Shown: positions 56,700-64,000 of the stretch, piece after piece
Layout of the letters: each line of letters begins with the position of its first letter
Position numbering within the stretch: the stretch's first letter is position 1
Translations under genes and position numbers: made by a program
Origin: a virus
Length of the DNA: 64,000 nucleotides
IMG/VR virus record: IMGVR_UViG_3300027708_000026
Span: 1 to 64,000 of that record
Strand: one strand, 5' to 3'
Notes under the pieces: model-generated
Database searches by the model: none
What the model was told of the DNA's origin: nothing
What the model saw: the letters and a program-made list of their open reading frames with translations, nothing else

Positions 56700-59063
56700 A
56701 TGAACGGCGCAACTGAACACACGTTAGCAGAACTCTTGAGGGTCGCCCAAGAGCAAAATGCCAATCTTGCAAACCTAAACCAACTGCTGTCTGGACGATC
56801 TTCTGGAGGCGGTGGCGGAGGGGGCGGCGTTGGAGCCGGTATAGCTGACATGGGGAAAAATGTCCCAATATTAAGTGCTGCATTTACTGTAGCAGGTGCT
56901 GCTGTCAGTGCAGTCGGAACTGTTTTTGAAATGCTGGGAAATGTAATAGGCAAGATGGTTGACGGTGTAGGATCAGCGATCAAAGGCTTATGGAACTTTA
57001 GCCAGAAAGCCATGGAAGGCACCGCAAGGATGAGTGACCTTTTTGATGCGTTTGGAAAACTGCCATTTTTCATAGGAGAACTATTTCAAATTGGCGCGAG
57101 TCTACTACGCACACTGGAAAAACTGGTGGATGAATATGTAGAAATGTCAAAAATTGGCGCAGGATTTTCAGGTGGGTTGCTGGAAATGCGTAACATGGCC
57201 AGTGATCTTGCATTGAGTTTCAGTGATCTTAAAAATATCACTTCAAGGAATAGTGAAACTTTTGCAGCAGCTGGCGTAAGTGTGCAACAGGGATTTTCAA
57301 AATTTACCAATGGTTTGAGACAACTGATGGCAACTGATGAACTATATCGATTGGGAGTCACTAGCAAGGAAGCCGCAGAATATCTAACAACCATGATGAA
57401 GGTACAGCAGGTTGGTCTACGAAATGGACAAATTGATTCCGCGTCTTTATCTAAAATGACTAGGGATTATATAATTCAATTAGACGAGTTATCTAGGGCT
57501 ACAGGTATTCATCGAGACCAGTTAAATGAAAGCATGAAGAAAAATGCAGACGATCAAGTTTTTCAAAATTGGTTGGATGATATCGTAGATCCTAATAAGA
57601 GAGCAGAGATAGAGGCAAGTGTTGCAGCATCGACTGCAAGACTAGGTAAAGACTTTACTGAAAATGTATTCAAGCCTATTCTAAGGGGAATTGATGGACC
57701 AATCAATGATGCTGCGATTAAGATTGCTCAGGCTTCAGGAGGACTGAGTGTAGAAATGGCCGGCGAACTTAGGAGAATAACTCTAGACGGCACCCTTAGT
57801 GCAGAAGAACGACAAAGACAGTTATTTTTAGTATTTGCAAAAATTGGATCGGGTGCAAAAAAATTCGCAGATAGTTTAGATGTGCTTTCAGCAGCTGATC
57901 CTACTATTGTTTGGCAAGAAGGTGTAAAGTTAGGTAGATTGGTAAAAGACGGGGCAACACAGCAATGGAAATATATTCAACAAGAACAAGAAAATTCCAA
58001 AGCTGCTGCTGAAGAGGCAGCGAGATTATTAAAAGCTCAAGAAACTATAACAAAATTTGGTAATGCTATGACATTAGTATTTGCCCAGATAGCTATAGAA
58101 TGGGGTCCAAAATTGCTTGATATTGGAGAATGGATATTAAACCACTTAATAGGCGGATTTGAAAAATTTTTAAAATGGCTAGACAGTCCCGAGGTAAAAC
58201 GTACTTGGAACACAGTGGTTGAGTTCTTTGACGGTGTTATATTGCCAAAATTAAAAGCAATTGGCGCATGGTTTGGCGAAACATGGGATCAACTTGTAAA
58301 AGCATGGAATGGGGACAAACCGGGGGAAGTTATAGAGGTTCTAAAAACACGATTGGCCGACGGTATGACAAACATATGGGAACATATACAAAAAATCTGG
58401 GAAGTAGTAAGTCCTGGATTGATCGCAATTTGGAACAAGGATATTAAACCTGTTCTAGTAGATCTTTGGACGAAGTTGATGGACAGTATGTTAACTGCTG
58501 TCGGTGACGCTATCAAAACATGGTTAATTGGACCAAAGATGACTACTCCCGAAGCACAGGCCAATATGGATAGAAGAGCAAAAGATGTAGTTGCCGATAC
58601 TCCAATTTGGCTGAAGCCGTTAATGGCATTAGGTGACCTAATGGAAAAAACAGCCAATTTGGTTGCCGGTCCCGAAATTGCCGGCAGAATGAGAAATACA
58701 ACTATTGAGGATAATGAGTCGATTCTAGATTTTTTCGGGTACCGAGGTCGTCATACAAGCGGAAAAGTGGGAGCCAAAGCCGGCGGCGGCCTAGTTGATC
58801 CCGGAACTTATCTAGTGGGCGAACGAGGACCGGAATTATTGAGTGTAGGTGCCAGCGGTAATGTCATTACCAATGAAAATCTACAAAAATTGTTGAATCG
58901 ACTGGCTGGGGACTCTGACAACAATTATATCGCATCAGCACTAGAAGAATTAAATAAGACTATGAGCCGCATAGAAAATCATTCAGCTTCAACTGCTGAT
59001 TACAGCAGGCGTACTGTTGGCGCTATCGCACAGATAGGTGGCGATATCATGCCAGCAATCTAA
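56700..59063 (+). CDS. gp29: tape measure protein (gp29-like)
   Basis: The 787-residue protein has an N-terminal helix, a poly-Gly stretch (residues about 38-48), hydrophobic segments (VPILSAAFTVAGAAVSAVGTV; LGNVIGKMVDGVGSAIKG), long helical parts, and near the end VDPGTYLVGERGPELLSVGA with VITNENL. That last motif is typical of tape measure C-termini. It sets tail length and passes into the host on injection. T4 gp29 is 590, so this suggests a longer tail if length scales. It lies directly ahead of the portal gene. Confidence 0.85.
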   Translation: MNGATEHTLAELLRVAQEQNANLANLNQLLSGRSSGGGGGGGGVGAGIADMGKNVPILSAAFTVAGAAVSAVGTVFEMLGNVIGKMVDGVGSAIKGLWNFSQKAMEGTARMSDLFDAFGKLPFFIGELFQIGASLLRTLEKLVDEYVEMSKIGAGFSGGLLEMRNMASDLALSFSDLKNITSRNSETFAAAGVSVQQGFSKFTNGLRQLMATDELYRLGVTSKEAAEYLTTMMKVQQVGLRNGQIDSASLSKMTRDYIIQLDELSRATGIHRDQLNESMKKNADDQVFQNWLDDIVDPNKRAEIEASVAASTARLGKDFTENVFKPILRGIDGPINDAAIKIAQASGGLSVEMAGELRRITLDGTLSAEERQRQLFLVFAKIGSGAKKFADSLDVLSAADPTIVWQEGVKLGRLVKDGATQQWKYIQQEQENSKAAAEEAARLLKAQETITKFGNAMTLVFAQIAIEWGPKLLDIGEWILNHLIGGFEKFLKWLDSPEVKRTWNTVVEFFDGVILPKLKAIGAWFGETWDQLVKAWNGDKPGEVIEVLKTRLADGMTNIWEHIQKIWEVVSPGLIAIWNKDIKPVLVDLWTKLMDSMLTAVGDAIKTWLIGPKMTTPEAQANMDRRAKDVVADTPIWLKPLMALGDLMEKTANLVAGPEIAGRMRNTTIEDNESILDFFGYRGRHTSGKVGAKAGGGLVDPGTYLVGERGPELLSVGASGNVITNENLQKLLNRLAGDSDNNYIASALEELNKTMSRIENHSASTADYSRRTVGAIAQIGGDIMPAI

Positions 59064-59074
59064 AGGAATAACAA

Positions 59075-60814
59075 ATGGCCGGTTGGAAAAAATATTTTAC
59101 GCCAGTTAATACATCTGGTAAACTAAGTCCAGTAAGCGGCACCATGAGTTCCGACCAGGGTAGGAATCCCAGTCGAACAAACTATAGCAGTTATCTTCCG
59201 GATTTTTATGCTGGTCATCCCAATCGCTTAGAGCGATACGGGCAATATGACACCATGGACAGTGACAGCGAAGTTAATGCCGCCCTAGATATTCTAGCTG
59301 AGTTTTGCACACAGCCCAACGAAGAAAACGGCACACCATTCGAGATTTATTTCAAAGAGCAGGCCACTAATACCGAAGTAAAAATCATTAAAAAGTACTT
59401 ACAACAGTGGTGTAAGCTGAATAAATTCCCCGTGAGAATATTTAAAATCGTCCGTAATGCCATGAAGTATGGCGACAGTTTTTTTGTTCGAGATCCAGAA
59501 ACACAGAGTTGGATGTATGTAGATCCTGCCAAAGTAGATAAAATTATCGTCAATGAAAGCGAAGGTAAAAAGCCCGAGCAATACATGATTCGTGACTTCA
59601 ATCCTAATTTTGAAGCACTATCTACCACTGCTATCAACCCTAGTAACATACAGGGCGGCGGCAATCAGTTTGGTGGAAACTACGGATCTGGTCAAGGTGG
59701 GGGAGGCGGCGGCCGTGGCATGGCAGGATCATTTCCTAATGCTGCCTCGGGCAGCAGATTTGCACAAAATCAGAATCAATATGCTATAGATGCCAAACAT
59801 GTGATCCATATCAGCATGAGCGAAGGATTAGATAATAATTTTCCCTTTGGTAACAGTTTGATGGAAAGCATCTTTAAGGTATTCAAACAAAAAGAATTAT
59901 TAGAAGATGCTATCTTGATCTACCGTATACAGCGTGCTCCGGAACGTAGGGTATTTTACATCGATGTAGGTAACATGCCTAGTCACTTGGCCATGAGTTT
60001 TGTTGAGCGTGTAAAAAATGAAGTTAACCAACGTAGGATTCCCAGCGCCAGCGGTGGCGGCCAAAGTTTGATCGATGCTAGCTACAATCCTCTATCAGTT
60101 AACGAAGATTATTTCTTTCCTACCACTGCTGAAGGGCGGGGAAGTAAAGTAGAAATCCTGCAAGGCGGGCAAAATTTAGGAGAAATCGATGATCTTAAGT
60201 ATTTTACCAATAAGTTGTTTCGTGCTCTACGCATACCTAGTTCTTATCTACCTACCGGCTCTGACGACGGAGGAAGTAACTTCAATGATGGACGTGTTGG
60301 AACAGCATACATACAAGAGTTAAGGTTCAATAAGTACTGCGAACGTTTACAAAGTTTGATTAATGGGCCGTTTGATACAGAATTTAAACTATATCTACAT
60401 ACCAAAGGCATCAATGTAGACAGCAATATTTTTGATCTCAAATTTAATCCTCCACAGAATTTTGCCAGTTATCGTCAAGCAGAAATGGATACCGCAAGGG
60501 TTAACACTTACAACGTATTGGCAGCAATTCCCTACATCAGCAAGCGATTTGCCATGAAGAGATTCTTAGGATTGACCACTGAAGAGATTTCTGAAAATGA
60601 AAATATGTGGGAAGAAGAAAACGTCGATACCGATACAGCGTTGAGCGCCAGCGCCGAACTTCGTACCGCAGGTGTTACGGCAGGCGGTATGTCTGGAGAC
60701 ATGGGAGATCTAAGCAATCCGCAACCTGATCCATCTATGACTCCCGAAGGCGGCGCTGCTCCTCCAGTTCCGGGCGGAGACGCTGGAACAACTGCGCCCG
60801 CTTCCGCAGCATAA
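59075..60814 (+). CDS. gp20: portal protein, gp20-like
   Basis: The 579-residue protein has clear gp20 motifs: ERYGQYDTMDSDSEVNAALD, NAMKYGDSFFVRDP, HISMSEGLDNNFPFGNS, LLEDAILIYRIQRAPERRVF, YIDVGNMP and LRIPSSYLP. It forms the 12-subunit ring for DNA entry. A Gly/Asn-rich insertion (about residues 195-225, with GSGQGGGGGGRG) interrupts the wing domain. The length is close to T4 gp20 (524). It heads the head-assembly genes. Confidence 0.96.
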   Translation: MAGWKKYFTPVNTSGKLSPVSGTMSSDQGRNPSRTNYSSYLPDFYAGHPNRLERYGQYDTMDSDSEVNAALDILAEFCTQPNEENGTPFEIYFKEQATNTEVKIIKKYLQQWCKLNKFPVRIFKIVRNAMKYGDSFFVRDPETQSWMYVDPAKVDKIIVNESEGKKPEQYMIRDFNPNFEALSTTAINPSNIQGGGNQFGGNYGSGQGGGGGGRGMAGSFPNAASGSRFAQNQNQYAIDAKHVIHISMSEGLDNNFPFGNSLMESIFKVFKQKELLEDAILIYRIQRAPERRVFYIDVGNMPSHLAMSFVERVKNEVNQRRIPSASGGGQSLIDASYNPLSVNEDYFFPTTAEGRGSKVEILQGGQNLGEIDDLKYFTNKLFRALRIPSSYLPTGSDDGGSNFNDGRVGTAYIQELRFNKYCERLQSLINGPFDTEFKLYLHTKGINVDSNIFDLKFNPPQNFASYRQAEMDTARVNTYNVLAAIPYISKRFAMKRFLGLTTEEISENENMWEEENVDTDTALSASAELRTAGVTAGGMSGDMGDLSNPQPDPSMTPEGGAAPPVPGGDAGTTAPASAA

Positions 60815-60818
60815 AACT

Positions 60819-60826
60819 GATAAATA
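60819..60826 (+). promoter_or_regulatory. GATAAATA late-promoter-like element 5 bases before a start
   Basis: GATAAATA, then ATCGT, then ATG at 60832. It is one base off the T4 consensus and matches the arrangement at 43204 and 23989 on the other strand. Confidence 0.45.
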
Positions 60827-60831
60827 ATCGT

Positions 60832-61077
60832 ATGCTACTAAACGAGTTCACTTATTTTGATAAAAATCACAAAGATCCACAGGAAGATGGTAGATATCTG
60901 AGTCAGCACGATACTAGTGTGCTGCGTGATAAGGATTTGAGAAAGACTCGTTTAACTCTTGAAATGCTCAACGATCTTAGAAAAGCGGGCGAAGCAAGAG
61001 AAAAAGAAAAGAAAGAAGAGTTGGGACTGACTAGAAAGATGTATGCCCAACCACCACCGGAAGCTGCGGCAGCATAA
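60832..61077 (+). CDS. small head-assembly-region protein, unknown
   Basis: The 81-residue product lies where T4 has small prohead core genes (67/68) after the portal. It begins MLLNEFTYFDKNHKDPQEDG, continues with charged helices (LRKTRLTLEMLNDLRKAGEA) and ends in an Ala/Pro tail. No function is assigned beyond position. Confidence 0.65.
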   Translation: MLLNEFTYFDKNHKDPQEDGRYLSQHDTSVLRDKDLRKTRLTLEMLNDLRKAGEAREKEKKEELGLTRKMYAQPPPEAAAA

Positions 61078-61113
61078 ACTATTAACACATAGTTTAATTC
61101 TTTTTGATAGAAA

Positions 61114-61121
61114 CTAAATAA
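61114..61121 (+). promoter_or_regulatory. CTAAATAA late-promoter-like element
   Basis: It is 115 bases before the prohead core gene and lies in the loop of an AT-rich inverted repeat TTTTTGATA/TATCAAAAA. The distance is rather long for a promoter, so the call is weak. Confidence 0.3.
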
Positions 61122-61135
61122 TTTTATCAAAAAAA

Positions 61136-61157
61136 GCCAAAACGGCTCGTTTTCGGC
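61136..61157 (+). other. hairpin in the head-gene gap
   Basis: GCCAAAACG, GCT, CGTTTT, C, GGC forms a stem with one bulged base. It lies between the 81-residue gene and the prohead core gene. No U tract follows, so it may be an RNA processing or stability element. Confidence 0.45.
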
Positions 61158-61236
61158 CTATATCGCGCACCAATCTCCTTACGACTTTAAATATAGGATA
61201 GCCTTGCCGCTAACCAACATTAGGAGAACCAATAAC

Positions 61237-62241
61237 ATGTCAGCAAAATTTGAACAATTATTAGATCACCTTGTCAATGAAAACATGGATCAAGCTAATG
61301 AGCTTTTCCATGAAATCGTTGTTGAGATGTCTAGAGGAATTTACGAGCAACTCATCGCCGAAGAAGAAGATGAGTCCAGAGAAATGGATGAAGCTGAAGA
61401 CGACGCAGACGAATCCGTTGATGAAGAAATGGACGAGTCTATGGATGATGACGAACAAAATGAGTCCATGGAAACTGAAGAGTCATACAGCATGGAAGGT
61501 GACGACGAAGAAGGCGAGCACGGATTTGCCAAAGGTGATTCCGGTGACGAATTTGGCGCCAGCGTTACTGGTGGCGACGATGACGAAATGGATCATGAGA
61601 AATCAGAAGACGATGCAATTTTCGACTTCAAAGCAGCATTTGAAAAACTAGAAGCAGCATTTGCTGAACTAGAAGCAGCTCAAGGCGGCGAAGAAGCCGA
61701 CATGGGTATGGGTCCAGACATGGGCGATGACAAAGAAGGTGAAGACGAAATGATGGGTCAACCAGCATTTGAAGGTCGTCGCATGACACGTGAATACGTT
61801 GAGAAAGTTGGAAACGACTGGGAAAAGAACAGCCAAAAAACACAAGGTCAAATCGTTGGTGCTAACACCGGTGAAAGCATGCCACACGCTGAGAATGCGC
61901 GAAGTGTTGTAAGCTCTGGTAAAGGTAAGCCTGCTACAGGCGCTACTGCTGAAAACATCCTACGTGGTGGTGATGAAGGCGGTACTCCAACAGGTACAAG
62001 CCCAGCTGGTAAAGCAGGCGGTTTCCTAAGTGCAGCTAAAGGTATGAACACAGGCAACGGTAATGTTCCTGGCGGTAAGATGGGCGTTAAGAACCTATCC
62101 AATGTCAAGGGCGGACACGGTGCTGAGAAGAAAGGTTCTGGTCCAGGTCCAGTAGGTGCTGGTACAGGTGACAAAGCTGGTCAAACTAGCGATGCCAACG
62201 GTACTAAGAAGCAATTCCTACCACCACATACCCGTCCTTAA
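61237..62241 (+). CDS. gp67: acidic prohead core protein, gp67-like
   Basis: The ATG at 61237 has AGGAGA at 61222-61227, so I prefer it over a TTG at 61204. The 334-residue product starts with a helical domain (FEQLLDHLVNENMDQANELF, HEIVVEMSRGIYEQLI) that matches T4 gp67. A highly acidic stretch follows (Asp/Glu/Met-rich, about 43-130). The C-terminal half is Gly/Thr/Lys-rich and much longer than T4 gp67 (80). It would sit in the prohead core and be cut by the gp21 protease. Confidence 0.72.
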   Translation: MSAKFEQLLDHLVNENMDQANELFHEIVVEMSRGIYEQLIAEEEDESREMDEAEDDADESVDEEMDESMDDDEQNESMETEESYSMEGDDEEGEHGFAKGDSGDEFGASVTGGDDDEMDHEKSEDDAIFDFKAAFEKLEAAFAELEAAQGGEEADMGMGPDMGDDKEGEDEMMGQPAFEGRRMTREYVEKVGNDWEKNSQKTQGQIVGANTGESMPHAENARSVVSSGKGKPATGATAENILRGGDEGGTPTGTSPAGKAGGFLSAAKGMNTGNGNVPGGKMGVKNLSNVKGGHGAEKKGSGPGPVGAGTGDKAGQTSDANGTKKQFLPPHTRP

Positions 62242-62254
62242 TTAGAGCATTGAG

Positions 62255-62884
62255 ATGAAGCTAGCTTATCTAAGAGAACACCTAAGTTTTGATCAATCCG
62301 GCATCGTAATGGAGTCGGATGACAAAGATGGTAAAAGCCTTTACCTAAAGGGCATTGCCATCCAGGGTGGTATCCGAAATGCTAATCAGCGTGTCTACCC
62401 CGTAGATGAAATTGAACGTGCTGTAAAAGCACTTAATGATCAAATACAAAATGGATATTCAGTATTAGGTGAAGTAGATCATCCAGATGATTTAAAAGTG
62501 AATTTGGACCGTGTATCCCATATGATAACTCAAATGTGGATGGAAGGTCCTAATGGTTATGGCAAGATGAAAATTTTGCCAACACCAATGGGCAACTTAG
62601 TTCGTACTATGCTTGAAAGTGGAGTAAAACTTGGCGTCAGTTCTCGTGGTAGCGGCAACGTAAGCGACATGAACGGCCATGTATCCGATTTTGAGATTAT
62701 CACAGTAGACGTAGTTGCACAGCCCAGTGCTCCTGGAGCGTATCCTACACCAGTTTATGAACATTTAATGAATGCTCGTGGCGGGAATAAGGCGTTTAAG
62801 GTTGCACAAGAAGTGAAAGAAGATCCAAAGGCCCAGAAATATTTGAAGGAATCACTTCTTCAAATTATTAAAGGTCTAAAATAA
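62255..62884 (+). CDS. gp21: prohead protease, gp21-like
   Basis: The 209-residue serine protease has GEVDHPDDL (catalytic His76), GVSSRGSGN (Ser129 or Ser130) and FEIITVDVVAQPSAPGA, all typical of the T4 gp21 family (U9/S77-type). It cleaves core and capsid proteins during head maturation. It lies 14 bases after the core gene, in T4 gene order. Confidence 0.95.
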   Translation: MKLAYLREHLSFDQSGIVMESDDKDGKSLYLKGIAIQGGIRNANQRVYPVDEIERAVKALNDQIQNGYSVLGEVDHPDDLKVNLDRVSHMITQMWMEGPNGYGKMKILPTPMGNLVRTMLESGVKLGVSSRGSGNVSDMNGHVSDFEIITVDVVAQPSAPGAYPTPVYEHLMNARGGNKAFKVAQEVKEDPKAQKYLKESLLQIIKGLK

Positions 62885-62901
62885 GCCCGAGGAGAAAAAC
62901 A

Positions 62902-63996
62902 ATGTTGGACGCATTCAAACAATTAGTAGAGTCAGGAGTGATGACCGAAGACGTAAAGTCTGTCATCGAATCTGCCTTTGCTGAGAAAATTCAAGAGAAT
63001 CGCGAACAAGTAACAGCTGAACTACGTGAAGAGTTTGCACAAAAATACAGCCATGACAAAACTGTCATGGTTGAAGCAATCGATAAACTGTTAAGCGAGC
63101 GCTTGAACGCAGAGATGGTTAGTTTGTATGAGGACAAAAAGACACTGGCTGAGGCAAAAGTAGCATACCAAACCCGTATTGCTGAAGATGCTAAAAAGCT
63201 AGAAGGTTTTGTTATCAAACAATTAGCAAGAGAAATGTCAGAGTTCCAAGGTGACCGTAAGAAAGTTTCCGAGAACTTCAACAAGCTAGAGCAATTTATT
63301 GTTCATGCATTGGCAAGAGAAATTAGTGAATTTAACATAGACAAGCGTGATCTAGCTGAGACGAAAGTCAAACTAGTCCGTGAAGCTAAGGATAAATTTG
63401 CTGAGATTAAGCAACGTTTCATCGAACAATCTTCAAAGATTGTAGAAGCAACTGTTACGAAAAAGTTAACATCTGAAATCAAGCAATTGAAAGAAGATAT
63501 TGACTCCGCACGTAGCAATGACTTTGGTCGTAAGATCTATGAAGCATTTGCACAAGAGTTTGCCGGTTCTTACTTAAATGAAAAATCTGAGACAAGTAAA
63601 TTGTTAAAGATCATTTCCAAGAAAGATCAAGAATTGGCAGAAGCAAAAACTGTCGTAACAGAAAAAGCACGTTTAATCGAATCTGCGCAACGCGAAATCC
63701 GCATTACAAAAGATTTGATGGAGCGTAAACAAGTTATGACAGAATTACTAGCACCGTTGGATGCTAGCAAACGAGGCATCATGAAAGAACTTTTAGAGTC
63801 TACACACACTAAAAAACTTAATGAAGCATTCGACAAATACCTACCAGCGGTAATGGAAGGACAAGTACGCAAGACTACTGATAAAAAAGTAGTATTGAGT
63901 GAGAGTTCTGAAGTAACTGGAAATCGTGAAAGCAAGCCTGAAGCAGGCTTAGACAATATTTTAGATATCCGCAAGTTAGCGGGTCTATCGAAATAA
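62902..63996 (+). CDS. gp22: scaffold protein, gp22-like
   Basis: The 364-residue protein is almost wholly helical and charged with heptad-like patterns (AEKIQENREQVTAELREEF; LEGFVIKQLAREMSEF; KIISKKDQELAEAKTVV). It ends in a less ordered tail. It follows gp21 as in T4, where gp22 is the main internal scaffold removed during maturation. The length is larger than T4 gp22 (269). The major capsid gene should come just after the window. Confidence 0.88.
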   Translation: MLDAFKQLVESGVMTEDVKSVIESAFAEKIQENREQVTAELREEFAQKYSHDKTVMVEAIDKLLSERLNAEMVSLYEDKKTLAEAKVAYQTRIAEDAKKLEGFVIKQLAREMSEFQGDRKKVSENFNKLEQFIVHALAREISEFNIDKRDLAETKVKLVREAKDKFAEIKQRFIEQSSKIVEATVTKKLTSEIKQLKEDIDSARSNDFGRKIYEAFAQEFAGSYLNEKSETSKLLKIISKKDQELAEAKTVVTEKARLIESAQREIRITKDLMERKQVMTELLAPLDASKRGIMKELLESTHTKKLNEAFDKYLPAVMEGQVRKTTDKKVVLSESSEVTGNRESKPEAGLDNILDIRKLAGLSK

Positions 63997-64000
63997 TTAA

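Noticed and set aside
61204-61236. TTG start for the prohead core gene
   Set aside because: AGGAGA lies 9 bases before the ATG at 61237, and the first 11 codons of the longer form overlap that ribosome site.
1-64000. CRISPR arrays, insertion sequences, integrase or attachment sites
   Set aside because: No spaced direct repeats of the right length, no transposase or integrase family pattern, and no terminal repeats were seen.

Overview
This window is one continuous 64-kb piece of a tailed dsDNA phage genome with a T4-like (myovirus) plan. It is AT-rich by eye; I made no base count. The evidence is a set of recognisable T4-type proteins: portal (gp20), prohead protease (gp21), scaffold (gp22), prohead core (gp67-like), tape measure (gp29-like), baseplate proteins (gp5, gp6, gp25, gp26 and gp53-like), recombination nuclease (gp46/gp47), RNase H, a sliding-clamp-like protein and the late sigma factor gp55. 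No host or integrase gene is visible. Many of the unknown genes resemble those of T4-like phages from water habitats. The host cannot be named from this window.

Layout. (1) 1-13,141, plus strand: a tightly packed operon with many ATGA-type overlaps. It holds the end of a clamp-like gene, a DpdA-type tRNA-guanine-transglycosylase-fold enzyme, then a metabolic island (phosphoribosyltransferase-like, HAD phosphatase, Gfo/Idh/MocA oxidoreductase, zinc alcohol-dehydrogenase-like, QueD-like T-fold candidate, glycosyltransferase, 2OG-Fe(II) oxygenase, cupin, HIT protein, QueE, methyltransferase), RNase H and small unknown genes. (2) 13,142-17,704, plus: a MoxR AAA+ ATPase and a metallopeptidase/VWA protein, each behind its own sigma70-like promoter, then small unknown genes and thymidylate synthase. 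(3) 17,701-49,055, minus: a 31-kb baseplate and tail-fibre block. Read from its promoter end, it runs structural protein, gp53-like, hub, gp5-like spike with lysozyme domain, gp25, gp6, a 4,271-residue giant structural protein, a collagen-like protein, and four tandem paralogous fibre proteins. (4) 49,170-53,882, plus: gp55, gp47, gp46, an H1-like histone and a GIY-YIG nuclease. (5) 53,883-54,354: a gene-free, hairpin-rich stretch ending in a perfect T4 late promoter. (6) 54,355-63,996: a low-complexity late protein, a small minus-strand gp26/gp51-like pair, then tape measure, portal and head-assembly genes in T4 order. The major capsid gene should follow just outside the window.

How it fits together. 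The clamp-like protein and gp55 would drive late transcription from TATAAATA-type promoters, several of which can be seen in front of virion genes. Three of these sit only 4-7 bases before a start codon. gp46/47, RNase H and the clamp belong to replication and recombination. DpdA, QueE and a probable QueD-fold protein point to 7-deazaguanine modification of the phage DNA. QueC and FolE are not in the window. The sugar-, oxygenase- and methyltransferase-type genes between DpdA and QueE could decorate the modified base further. That last point is the most interesting inference here and is not proven by sequence.
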